Positions 7,776 to 14,169 of a stretch of DNA of 14,936 nt are shown here, one piece after another. The stretch covers positions 1-14,936 of the forward strand of contig JAADGX010000257.1 in assembly GCA_013152135.1 (NCBI GenBank), read 5' to 3'. The notes beneath the pieces were generated by a model. It did no database searches. It had not been told where the DNA came from and saw nothing but the letters and a program-made list of their open reading frames with translations. The stretch's first letter is position 1, and every line of letters begins with the position of its first letter. Position numbers and translations under genes: made by a program. The stretch comes from Chlorobiota bacterium (GTDB lineage: Bacteria > Bacteroidota > Ignavibacteria > SZUA-365 > JAADGX01).

Positions 7776-8053
7776 GGCGAACTCGATGTCATCGACCAGT
7801 ACGCCCGTTCCACCGAAGGGGTGTAGAAAAACATCAAAAAGATACCGGTAACCGTGAGAACCAGGAACAACGTAAAGGTAATTGTTCCCAGGTACATGGA
7901 GTATGAAAAGGACAAGCTCTTCAAGGATACCCGGTTCGGAAACCAGTGCAAAAGGAAATTCTGCACGACGGCGCTTCCCGCCTCACGGTTGGATTCCGGC
8001 TTCCAGGGCCACACGAGTTGTTTCCAGAAGGAGGATTTCGGCTCAAGACTCAT
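7772..8053 (-). CDS. Cytochrome b, N-terminal fragment (helix A), ended by a frameshift
   Basis: First part of the cytochrome b gene, from ATG at 8053 (TGATATG overlap region with the Rieske stop; an in-frame GTG at 8077 is less likely). It encodes the amphipathic N-terminus and one membrane helix (MYLGTITFTLFLVLTVTGIFL), then SVERAYW. After that the frame runs into a stop with the foreign end SMTSSSP, whereas the expected loop DIEFAV appears in another frame. One missing base between about 7788 and 7798 explains this, and restoring it gives one protein of 497 residues. There is no cysteine in this part, so the covalent haem cn of b6f complexes is not expected. Confidence 0.8.
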   Translation of the reverse strand: MSLEPKSSFWKQLVWPWKPESNREAGSAVVQNFLLHWFPNRVSLKSLSFSYSMYLGTITFTLFLVLTVTGIFLMFFYTPSVERAYWSMTSSSP

Positions 8054-8054
8054 A

Positions 8055-8555
8055 TCAAACCACCAGTCTGTAATCACGAGAGACTTCTTTCGAAAGGTCC
8101 ACTACCAATTGACCATCTTCCGGGGATATTTCCAGGGGGTGCCACGAAAGAGGCCGAGGAGCAGGACCGGCGAAGTTGGTACCTTCGTCATAAAACTTGG
8201 AACCATGACAGGGGCAGTGGAATTCTCCCTTCGCCTCATAGGTCAAACCTCGCACCGTTCGTTTCTTCGGTTTCTGGTATGGCGCGAATTTAACCGTACA
8301 CCCCAGGTGCGTGCATACCCCGGAAATAGCGTGGAAAGTATTCCCTTTTCGAAAAATAAACACGCGCCGGTCTTCGAGGAATGTCGTGCCTTCGCTGAAA
8401 TTGCCGGGGGGACCGGCTTTGAATCGCTGAGGAGGCTCGTACAACACGTTCGGAAATAACGACCGGACATACGGCCACGCCGTGCTGACAAATCCCAGCC
8501 CGAGAACTCCACCGATAACCCGCGTCAAGAATGATCTGCGTGATTTACTTTCCAA
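8055..8555 (-). CDS. Rieske 2Fe-2S protein of a cytochrome b complex
   Basis: High-potential iron-sulfur subunit that takes electrons from quinol at the Qo site and passes them to cytochrome c. From the TTG start at 8555 it has 166 residues. The N-terminus has a twin-arginine-like motif SRRSFL followed by a hydrophobic segment (about 12-28), expected to stay as a membrane anchor. The cluster motifs are CTHLGC (81-86) and CPCHGS (114-119): Cys81, His83, Cys114 and His117 bind the cluster, and Cys86 and Cys116 form the usual disulfide. A basic loop PKKR between the motifs is modest in size. The stop is followed after one base by the cytochrome b start. Confidence 0.95.
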   Translation of the reverse strand: MESKSRRSFLTRVIGGVLGLGFVSTAWPYVRSLFPNVLYEPPQRFKAGPPGNFSEGTTFLEDRRVFIFRKGNTFHAISGVCTHLGCTVKFAPYQKPKKRTVRGLTYEAKGEFHCPCHGSKFYDEGTNFAGPAPRPLSWHPLEISPEDGQLVVDLSKEVSRDYRLVV

Positions 8556-8562
8556 GCTTGTC

Positions 8563-8569
8563 ACCTCCT
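8563..8569 (-). promoter_or_regulatory. Ribosome binding site that sets the Rieske start
   Basis: AGGAGGT, a near-perfect Shine-Dalgarno sequence, contains part of the TAG stop of the preceding flavoprotein gene. It lies 7 bases before a TTG at 8555. The longer frame starting with GTG at 8564 would begin inside the site itself, so TTG is the likely start and the two genes are probably translationally coupled. Confidence 0.75.
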
Positions 8570-10484
8570 ATGTTGCTGTTTCGATAAAGTTGAATCGCTC
8601 CATCGTCATTGCCTCCGTAGGGCAACGCATTGCGCACAACCCACAACGGATACAAGCGGTATCATCTTTCAACAAAACCGTCATCGGTTGGTCGTCGTCC
8701 CCGATTCCATAGTGCTCCTTCGCGTGCTGCCAATGGTCTTCGGGAAGTTCCACCTCTTCCAGCGGGAGGAATTTCAGGCATCGCTCCGGGCATACCTCGC
8801 TGCATCGTCCGCACAATACACAGAGTTCGGGATCATAGATGGTATCGACGTGACAGACCAGGCAGCGTTCCGCCTGCTCCCTGGCCTCCCGTTCGCCATA
8901 AACCTGCTCCACCTCCGCAATTCCCGTACGCCGTTCCGTTTCGATCGTCGGAGGATGCTTTCGAGGCACGAGATCGTAATCCGCGAACATCGCATAATCA
9001 CTTGCTGGAATCTTTTCGATCTGCACATGGACAGTGGCACGGGGTTTCGTGTCGGAGAGGAATTCGTGGATCGACATGGCGGCGGTCTTGCCGTTGGCCA
9101 CGGCTTCGATGGCAATACGCGGCCCGAATGCGGCGTCACCGCCCGCAAAAACACCGGGAGCGGTAGTTGCCAGCGTTGCTGGATCGATCTTGATCGTTCC
9201 GGCAGGTGTGATCTCAATCCCGTCCTTCTCCGAAATAAAGCTGAGATCCACCTGCTGTCCGATAGCGAAGATCACCGAGTCCGCCTCGATAGTTGTGGTC
9301 GTTTCCTCGTCGAACAACGGATTGAAGCGCCCGTTTTCGTCGAACACCCTTGTGCAGCGCTTCAATTCGATGCCTGTCACGCGGTCTTTTCCCAGCACGG
9401 CTTTTGGTCCCCACGATGGGTGAAACGCAATTCCCTCTTCCCGGGCCTGGTTGATTTCATCCTGACCGCTGATGGTCTGGGCGGCCGGCATTTCTTCGAA
9501 CGACTCGAGGGAAACCATGTGCACTTCCGTGGCTCCACCCCGGATCGCGCCTCTCGCCGCGTCCAAAGCAGGCTGACCAACCACGGCGTCCGCCGACCGC
9601 TCGATTTCCTCCATGGGCTTATAAAAATCCCGAACAACCGTGCGCGCGGCATCGAGCGCCACCAGGCCGCCACCGATGACGACAACTCGTTCCCCCAAGT
9701 CGATACGATATCCTTTGTTGATGTTTAAAAGGTAGTCAACCGCTTTGATGCATCCGTCGAGATTGTAGCCGGGGATGTTGAGATCACGCCCTTTCATAGC
9801 GCCAACGGAGAGAAATATTGCGTCAAACCCCTCTTCCCGCAACGATTGAAGATTGTACTCCGCCGTCAACGGCGTATTTGTACGTACAGTAACACCAAGT
9901 TGGGACAACAAACCAAACTCCCGGTCTATCACGCCACGAGGCAAACGATATTCGGGAATGCCGTAGCGCAACATTCCGCCAAGTTTATCCAGCGCTTCAA
10001 AAACGGTGACGGCGTAGCCCAATAGTGCCAGATCATGCGCACAGGCCATACCAGACGGTCCGGAACCAATAACGGCAACCTTGCGCCCATTGCCCTTTCC
10101 CTGCTGGGAACGCAACTCCGACAGGTGCCAGAGACGATGGCACCCCTCATCTTCGGCTTTCTCCAGCAAGGAACGATAGCTTTCCGGATCGGTCGATTCG
10201 GCGCCGTAGCGTTCGGTGACGAAGCGCTTCAACGGTCTGATTGTCACAGCCTGGTCAATAGTACCGCGACGGCAGGCATCCTCGCAGGGAGCGGAGCATA
10301 TCCGTCCGCACACGGATGCGAGCGGGTTGGGAGATCGCGCAACGAAAAACGCGTCTCTGTACTTGCCTTCCGCGATCAATTGCACATATCGACCGGAATC
10401 GGTGTGAACGGGGCATGCTTCCATGCATGGTACGTTTTGCCGGTACCAGTACATGTCTCGAAAAACGGCAGGATATTTACTCAA
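8568..10484 (-). CDS. Iron-sulfur flavoprotein, GltD-like NAD(P)-binding oxidoreductase with C-terminal 2[4Fe-4S] ferredoxin domain
   Basis: 638 residues, predicted cytoplasmic. Domains in order: an N-terminal Fe-S domain as in the glutamate synthase small subunit (Cys20, 24, 59, 63, 67, 71); an FAD-binding Rossmann motif GSGPSG at 140-145; a second dinucleotide motif GGGLVALDAAR at 271-281; the FAD-contact motif GVFAGGDA at 444-451; Cys541 and Cys544; and two ferredoxin clusters (Cys555/558/561/565 and Cys611/614/617/621). The usual GGGN of the NAD(P) site is GGGL here, and the next strand ends in SLE where GltD often has arginines, which may argue against NADPH. It is the first gene of the operon; its stop lies inside the ribosome binding site of the Rieske gene. 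Likely role (inference): pass electrons between a soluble donor and the membrane complex. The start is uncertain: TTG at 10484 is given, ATG at 10454 is possible. Confidence 0.85.
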   Translation of the reverse strand: MSKYPAVFRDMYWYRQNVPCMEACPVHTDSGRYVQLIAEGKYRDAFFVARSPNPLASVCGRICSAPCEDACRRGTIDQAVTIRPLKRFVTERYGAESTDPESYRSLLEKAEDEGCHRLWHLSELRSQQGKGNGRKVAVIGSGPSGMACAHDLALLGYAVTVFEALDKLGGMLRYGIPEYRLPRGVIDREFGLLSQLGVTVRTNTPLTAEYNLQSLREEGFDAIFLSVGAMKGRDLNIPGYNLDGCIKAVDYLLNINKGYRIDLGERVVVIGGGLVALDAARTVVRDFYKPMEEIERSADAVVGQPALDAARGAIRGGATEVHMVSLESFEEMPAAQTISGQDEINQAREEGIAFHPSWGPKAVLGKDRVTGIELKRCTRVFDENGRFNPLFDEETTTTIEADSVIFAIGQQVDLSFISEKDGIEITPAGTIKIDPATLATTAPGVFAGGDAAFGPRIAIEAVANGKTAAMSIHEFLSDTKPRATVHVQIEKIPASDYAMFADYDLVPRKHPPTIETERRTGIAEVEQVYGEREAREQAERCLVCHVDTIYDPELCVLCGRCSEVCPERCLKFLPLEEVELPEDHWQHAKEHYGIGDDDQPMTVLLKDDTACIRCGLCAMRCPTEAMTMERFNFIETAT

Positions 10485-10526
10485 TGGTGAACCCGGCTAT
10501 TGATTCGATGAACCGATTATTGTGAT

Positions 10527-10557
10527 ACAGCATGATAAGAATATTCTTTTATGCTGT
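10527..10557. promoter_or_regulatory. Composite inverted repeat covering P2 (candidate operator)
   Basis: Two 7-base arms, ACAGCAT (10527-10533) and ATGCTGT (10551-10557), are perfectly inverted over a 17-base centre. The centre itself contains a perfect 12-bp palindrome, AAGAATATTCTT (10537-10548), offset by half a base from the outer dyad. One arm overlaps the -35 box and the other abuts the -10 box, so a dimeric regulator bound here would block or reshape RNA polymerase binding. No FNR/DNR-type TTGAT-N4-ATCAA box is present. The regulator is unknown. Confidence 0.5.
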
Positions 10558-10560
10558 CAA
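10532..10560 (-). promoter_or_regulatory. Downstream sigma70-type promoter (P2) of the nitrous oxide operon
   Basis: On the minus strand a perfect TTGACA (10560-10555) is followed after exactly 17 bases by TATCAT (10537-10532), five of six matches to the -10 consensus. The expected start is near 10525, giving a leader of about 40 bases before the first gene. This is the best promoter-like sequence in the window. Confidence 0.75.
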
Positions 10561-10613
10561 GAGGTATGTTTTCTTTTGGGTTGGGCTGTTTCGTTGAATG
10601 GGTCGAAGAATAA

Positions 10614-10634
10614 CGATAACAGAGTATTTTATCG
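10614..10634. promoter_or_regulatory. Inverted repeat at the predicted P1 start site (possible operator)
   Basis: A perfect 6-bp inverted repeat, CGATAA, nine bases, TTATCG. It begins 2 bases after the P1 -10 box and therefore covers the expected transcription start. Such a position fits a repressor site. No known regulator consensus was recognised, and a 6-bp repeat in AT-rich DNA can arise by chance. Confidence 0.3.
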
Positions 10635-10636
10635 AC

Positions 10637-10665
10637 AATATATTTATTCCAAAGATTATAGTCAA
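10637..10665 (-). promoter_or_regulatory. Upstream sigma70-type promoter (P1) of the nitrous oxide operon
   Basis: Read on the minus strand, TTGACT (10665-10660) and TATATT (10642-10637) are separated by exactly 17 bases in an AT-rich stretch. Each hexamer matches the consensus in five of six positions. It lies downstream of the rplQ terminator and about 150-180 bases upstream of the first gene of the operon. An inverted repeat lies just after its -10 box (10614-10634). Confidence 0.6.
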
Positions 10666-10737
10666 GCCTTTTGCCCTCTTCACAATATTTTTTCTATAGA
10701 TGCATCTGCCGTTGCCGGAAACGGACAGCCATCCACG

Positions 10738-10764
10738 AAAAAAGCCGTGGCGCATACCACGGCT
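10738..10764 (-). terminator. Intrinsic terminator of the ribosomal-protein operon
   Basis: On the minus strand an 8-bp perfect stem AGCCGTGG/CCACGGCT closes a 6-base loop and is followed at once by a run of T (TTTTT then CG). It begins 26 bases after the rplQ stop. It separates the ribosomal operon from the nitrous oxide operon that follows in the same direction, so the latter needs its own promoter. Confidence 0.9.
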
Positions 10765-10790
10765 CTTCAATCACAACATGTCGGGAAAAA

Positions 10791-11570
10791 TCAGGACTCT
10801 GGACTTGTATCCTTTGGTTTCTCTTGATCGTTCGTACTTTCGGCTTTTTCTTCCGCAGTTGCTTCCGTTCCTTTGCTCGCCTCGGTTTTCGCCGCGTCTT
10901 TTTCCGCCGTTTCGTTTTCCGCTTCGATTGATTCGGCGCCCGTGCTTTCGGTTTTTTCCTTGGCGGACGTTTTTTCTCCAGTTTTCTTTGCGGAAGTTTT
11001 CTTCTTCGACGTTTTTTTCGGCTTGGGAGCCTTTTCCTGTTCTTCCGTCACTGTCTCGTCGACAACGGCCTCTTCCGTCTCATCCTTCTCCGCGAGCGCT
11101 TCTTTCGACCGTTTCCGTCTCCGATCCTGGGCTTCCTTCGAACGCTGCACTCTGCGTCGACGCGATTTCTCATCCTGCCCCTTGTTGAAATCCACCAGCT
11201 CAATGATAGACATTTCCGCACCGTCACCGAGACGTCGTCCGAGTTTTACAACCCGCACGTATCCTCCCGGCCTGTCGCCGACGGCTTCCGCAACCTCGGT
11301 AAAGAGAATGCGCAGCACCTCGCGATCGCGGATGACTTTCGCAACTTCGCGACGGGCATGCACGTCGACCGGTCCACCCTCCTTTTCCCGCTTGTAGGCG
11401 TCCCGCGCCCGCGTGATAATCGGTTCCACGAATCGCCGTGTTTCCTTCGCTTTGGCGGTGGTGGTTTTAATTCGTTTATGTCGTATCAGCGACGTAATCA
11501 AAGCGGACATCAACGCCCTGCGATGACTACTGGTGCGGTTCAGTTTTCTTCCTTCTACTCTGTGTCGCAT
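10791..11570 (-). CDS. rplQ: Ribosomal protein L17 (bL17) with long charged C-terminal tail
   Basis: Large-subunit protein near the exit tunnel. Residues 1-128 are the ordinary L17 core: MRHRVEGRKLNRTSSHRRAL at the start, the helix LITSLIRHKRIKTT, and RVVKLGRRLGDGAEMSIIEL at its end. Most L17 proteins stop near here at about 115-130 residues, whereas this one runs to 259. The extra 130 residues are low complexity: first Arg/Lys-rich (RRRRVQRSKEAQDRRRKR), then Lys/Glu/Ala/Thr-rich with KKTSKKKTSAKK, ending strongly acidic. The tail is probably disordered. GAGGT precedes the ATG by 8 bases. It is the last gene of the operon, and a terminator follows. Confidence 0.96.
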   Translation of the reverse strand: MRHRVEGRKLNRTSSHRRALMSALITSLIRHKRIKTTTAKAKETRRFVEPIITRARDAYKREKEGGPVDVHARREVAKVIRDREVLRILFTEVAEAVGDRPGGYVRVVKLGRRLGDGAEMSIIELVDFNKGQDEKSRRRRVQRSKEAQDRRRKRSKEALAEKDETEEAVVDETVTEEQEKAPKPKKTSKKKTSAKKTGEKTSAKEKTESTGAESIEAENETAEKDAAKTEASKGTEATAEEKAESTNDQEKPKDTSPES

Positions 11571-11599
11571 GACAGGTTACCTCGCTATTGTCCGACGTT

Positions 11600-12589
11600 T
11601 CAGGAAACGTCTTCGGTTAAATATTGATCGACATCCATACCCCAAGTGAGTCCATGCGCAGCGATGATCTCACCCAATTCGGCCAGGGATTTACGGCCGA
11701 AATTCCTGTATTTCAACATGTCACTTTCCTGGTGCCGTACCAATTCACCCAGGGTTTTGATATTCGCCGCCTTCAGACAGTTGTGCGATCGCACGGAAAG
11801 CTCAAGGGAATCCACGCTGGTGTTGAGAATTTTCTTCAGTTTTTCCGTTTCACTGTCCTCCTCGGGTTCAGGCTTGCCTTCCTTCAACGACATGTCGAAG
11901 TTGAGGAAAAGCTGAACGTGGTCCATGAGGACCCTCGCGGCCTGCGTGAGAGCGTCTTCCGGCGTAATGGAACCATCGGTGGTTATTTCCAGGGTCAGTT
12001 TGTCGTAATCCGTACTCTGACCGACGCGCGTATTCTCGACCAGATACTTGACGTTCACGATCGGCGTATAAATGGCGTCGATGGAAATCATCCCGACCGG
12101 AGCATCCGGAATGGTGTTTTCATCCGCAGGAACGTAACCCTTCCCGCGTCCGATCCACAATTCCATCTCGAGGTCGACTCCCTCGCTGAGTGTGGCGATA
12201 TGCTTGTCGAGATTGAGGATCTCGAACTCGGACGAGGCTTTCTGGATATCGGCGGAGGTAAGCTCGCCCGGACCCTTTACCGGAACCACGATCCGGTTCG
12301 CCTTGTCGTTGATTGGTTTCAGGCGAACCTCTTTCAGGTTTAAAACGATCTCAGCAACATCTTCGACTACCCCTTCGATAGTCGAAAACTCGTGCAGAAC
12401 ATTTTCGATTTTCACTCCGATGATTGCAGAGCCCGGAAGTGAAGATAGCAGGATTCGACGGAAAGAATTCCCGATAGTCACGCCGTAGCCCTTTTCCAGG
12501 GGCTGGATTATAAACCGGCCATACGTCGTCGAATAACTCGCCTCGTCAAGGACGATGCCGTCAGGCATCTGAATCAAATTCATGGTCAT
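11600..12589 (-). CDS. rpoA: DNA-directed RNA polymerase subunit alpha
   Basis: Scaffold for RNA polymerase assembly and contact point for activators and UP elements. The 329-residue length is normal. The N-terminal dimerisation domain (about 1-235) shows FIIQPLEKGYGVTIGNSFRR and the following LLSSLPGSAI; the C-terminal domain (about 255-329) shows the helix-hairpin-helix region around LKAANIKTLGEL and FGRKSLAE. The N-terminal and LHEFSTIEGVVEDVAE regions look like those of Bacteroidota and related phyla; this is an impression and not a computed result. The first ATG (12589) is preferred over a second one two codons later, because an AGGA lies closer to it. Confidence 0.97.
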   Translation of the reverse strand: MTMNLIQMPDGIVLDEASYSTTYGRFIIQPLEKGYGVTIGNSFRRILLSSLPGSAIIGVKIENVLHEFSTIEGVVEDVAEIVLNLKEVRLKPINDKANRIVVPVKGPGELTSADIQKASSEFEILNLDKHIATLSEGVDLEMELWIGRGKGYVPADENTIPDAPVGMISIDAIYTPIVNVKYLVENTRVGQSTDYDKLTLEITTDGSITPEDALTQAARVLMDHVQLFLNFDMSLKEGKPEPEEDSETEKLKKILNTSVDSLELSVRSHNCLKAANIKTLGELVRHQESDMLKYRNFGRKSLAELGEIIAAHGLTWGMDVDQYLTEDVS

Positions 12590-12662
12590 ATCTGTTACGT
12601 TTCCTATCTAGAGGTTAAAATGCCAGATTCAAAGTTCGATACTATCAGCGTGGTCAATCGCA

Positions 12663-13292
12663 TTACTTCGAATACAACTCAATGACCAACTGTTCATGCA
12701 CTGGTAATGGAATATCCTGACGTTCAGGTATCTCGAGGAACGTTCCCTTGAGTGCAGCCTTGTCCAGATTCAGCCAGGGGTACATCTGCGTGTCCCGCAC
12801 GCGCTGCACCGAGTTGTGGATAATATCCAACGACCGGCTTTGCTCGACGACCTGGATGACGTCACCCGGTTTCATGAGCATGGACGGGATATTGACTCGG
12901 CGGCCGTTTACCGTGAAATGACGGTGAATAATAAGCTGACGCGCGGTTTTCCGCGATGGAGCAAGCCCAAGACGGTACACGACGTTGTCCAAGCGACGCT
13001 CCAGCAACCTGATCAAGTTGGAACCGGTAACCCCTTTCTGCCGGCTGGCCTTCTGAAAGTAATTTCGGAATTGACGCTCAAGCACCCCGTAAATCCGCCG
13101 GATTTTCTGTTTTTCCCGGAGCTGAACCCCGTACTCGGAAATCTTTGTCCGGCGCGCGTGCGCGTGTTGTCCCGGTGGGAAGTTCCTCCGCTCCAGCGGA
13201 CACTTCTCCGTGAAACATTTCGTTCCTTTCAAAAAGAGCTTCTGGCGTTCCCGCCGGCAAAGCTTGCAGTTTGCGTCAAGATATCGTGCCAT
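12663..13292 (-). CDS. rpsD: Ribosomal protein S4 (uS4), zinc-binding form
   Basis: Early-assembling small-subunit protein of 209 residues that binds 16S rRNA. It starts MARYLDANCKLCRRE; Cys9, Cys12, Cys26 and Cys31 form the N-terminal zinc motif, so this is the C+ type of S4. The S4 RNA-binding domain lies at about residues 97-160, with the stretch RLDNVVYRLGLAPSRKTARQ and then VNGRRVNIPS. In other bacteria S4 can repress its own operon; no S4-binding leader could be recognised in the short gaps here. The ATG at 13292 has an AGGG site at good distance. The gap to rpoA is 73 bases, the longest inside this operon, and holds no clear promoter or hairpin. Confidence 0.97.
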   Translation of the reverse strand: MARYLDANCKLCRRERQKLFLKGTKCFTEKCPLERRNFPPGQHAHARRTKISEYGVQLREKQKIRRIYGVLERQFRNYFQKASRQKGVTGSNLIRLLERRLDNVVYRLGLAPSRKTARQLIIHRHFTVNGRRVNIPSMLMKPGDVIQVVEQSRSLDIIHNSVQRVRDTQMYPWLNLDKAALKGTFLEIPERQDIPLPVHEQLVIELYSK

Positions 13293-13318
13293 TCAAACCC
13301 TGTTCAAATCGTGATGAA

Positions 13319-13705
13319 TTATACTCTTCTTTTCTTCGGCGGACGGCACCCGTTATGTGGAATCGGGGTGACGTCACGGATTGAAATAATATCCAGGCCC
13401 GCGGTTTGAAGCGCCCGGATTGCCGCCTCGCGGCCGGAGCCGGGGCCTTTGACATACACATCGACTTTCCGCAACCCAAGATCGTACGCTTCCTTCGCCG
13501 CGTTCTCGGCTGCCATCTGGGCAGCGTACGGCGTATTCTTCCGCGACCCCCTGAATCCCATCTTCCCCGCGCTCGACCACGAAATCGTATTGCCGTACAC
13601 GTCCGTCAATGTGACCATGATATTGTTGAACGTCGCTTTGATATACGCCCGTCCGGTTGTATCGACCTGAATCTTCTTCTTGGATTTGCGTGATTGTTTC
13701 GCCAC
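13319..13705 (-). CDS. rpsK: Ribosomal protein S11 (uS11)
   Basis: Small-subunit platform protein of 128 residues. Typical stretches are ATFNNIMVTLTDVYGN, GFRGSRKNTPYAAQ, VKGPGSGREAAIRALQ and the end DVTPIPHNGCRPPKKRRV, all diagnostic for the family. Translation starts at GTG (13705), decided by a strong AAGGAG site 5 bases upstream (13711-13716). The next gene, rpsD, begins 26 bases after the stop. Nothing unusual is seen. Confidence 0.97.
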   Translation of the reverse strand: MAKQSRKSKKKIQVDTTGRAYIKATFNNIMVTLTDVYGNTISWSSAGKMGFRGSRKNTPYAAQMAAENAAKEAYDLGLRKVDVYVKGPGSGREAAIRALQTAGLDIISIRDVTPIPHNGCRPPKKRRV

Positions 13706-13744
13706 AATAACTCCTTACAATTGTACCTTGAACATCCTGATGCG

Positions 13745-14125
13745 TTACTTTCTCGGTGCCTTCTTCTTCCCCGCGACCGTGCGCCTCTTGCCCTTGCGGG
13801 TCCGAGCATTGGTCTTGGTACGCTGTCCGCGCGCCGGCAATCCTCTCCGATGGCGAAGACCCCGATAGCACCCAATATCCATCAGGCGCTTGATGTTCAT
13901 CTGCACCTCACCGCGCAGGGCTCCTTCCACCTTGTACCGGTTCTGGATGATGTTCCGGATCTCACTGACTTCGTCGTCATTGAGTTCGTTGACCTTTTTC
14001 GAATAGTCAACGCCGGCTGCGTCACAGATTTCCTTGGCCGTGGAACTGCCGATACCATAGATGTAGGTCAGCCCGATGGCAATATGCTTATTCTTGGGTA
14101 AATCAACTCCTGCAATGCGTGCCAC
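13745..14125 (-). CDS. rpsM: Ribosomal protein S13 (uS13)
   Basis: Small-subunit head protein of 126 residues, a normal length. It starts MARIAGVDLPKNKH and ends in the very basic tail KGKRRTVAGKKKAPRK, which contacts tRNA and 16S rRNA in known ribosomes. The central part carries the family stretch RGLRHRRGLPARGQRT. The start codon is GTG at 14125, supported by an AAGGAG ribosome binding site 6 bases upstream (14132-14137). It sits between rpmJ and rpsK in the standard order, with a 39-base gap before rpsK. Confidence 0.97.
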   Translation of the reverse strand: MARIAGVDLPKNKHIAIGLTYIYGIGSSTAKEICDAAGVDYSKKVNELNDDEVSEIRNIIQNRYKVEGALRGEVQMNIKRLMDIGCYRGLRHRRGLPARGQRTKTNARTRKGKRRTVAGKKKAPRK

Positions 14126-14169
14126 TGGAAACTCCTTTTACCTATTATTCGGAAAGATATTCAACATCG

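Noticed and set aside
7788..7798. Programmed ribosomal frameshifting in cytochrome b
   Set aside because: No slippery heptamer, downstream hairpin or internal Shine-Dalgarno sequence is seen at the break; a simple indel explains it better.
8688..9728. Plus-strand open frame of 346 codons opposite the flavoprotein gene
   Set aside because: Antisense shadow with no domain features and no ribosome binding site of note.
10503..10516. TTGAT in the operon leader, considered as an FNR/DNR box
   Set aside because: The second half-site is TGAAC-like and not ATCAA at the required spacing, and it would lie downstream of the start site.
10549..10770. Minus-strand 73-codon open frame between rplQ and the flavoprotein gene
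   Set aside because: It starts upstream of the rplQ terminator stem and runs over both predicted promoters; the composition is that of AT-rich noncoding DNA.
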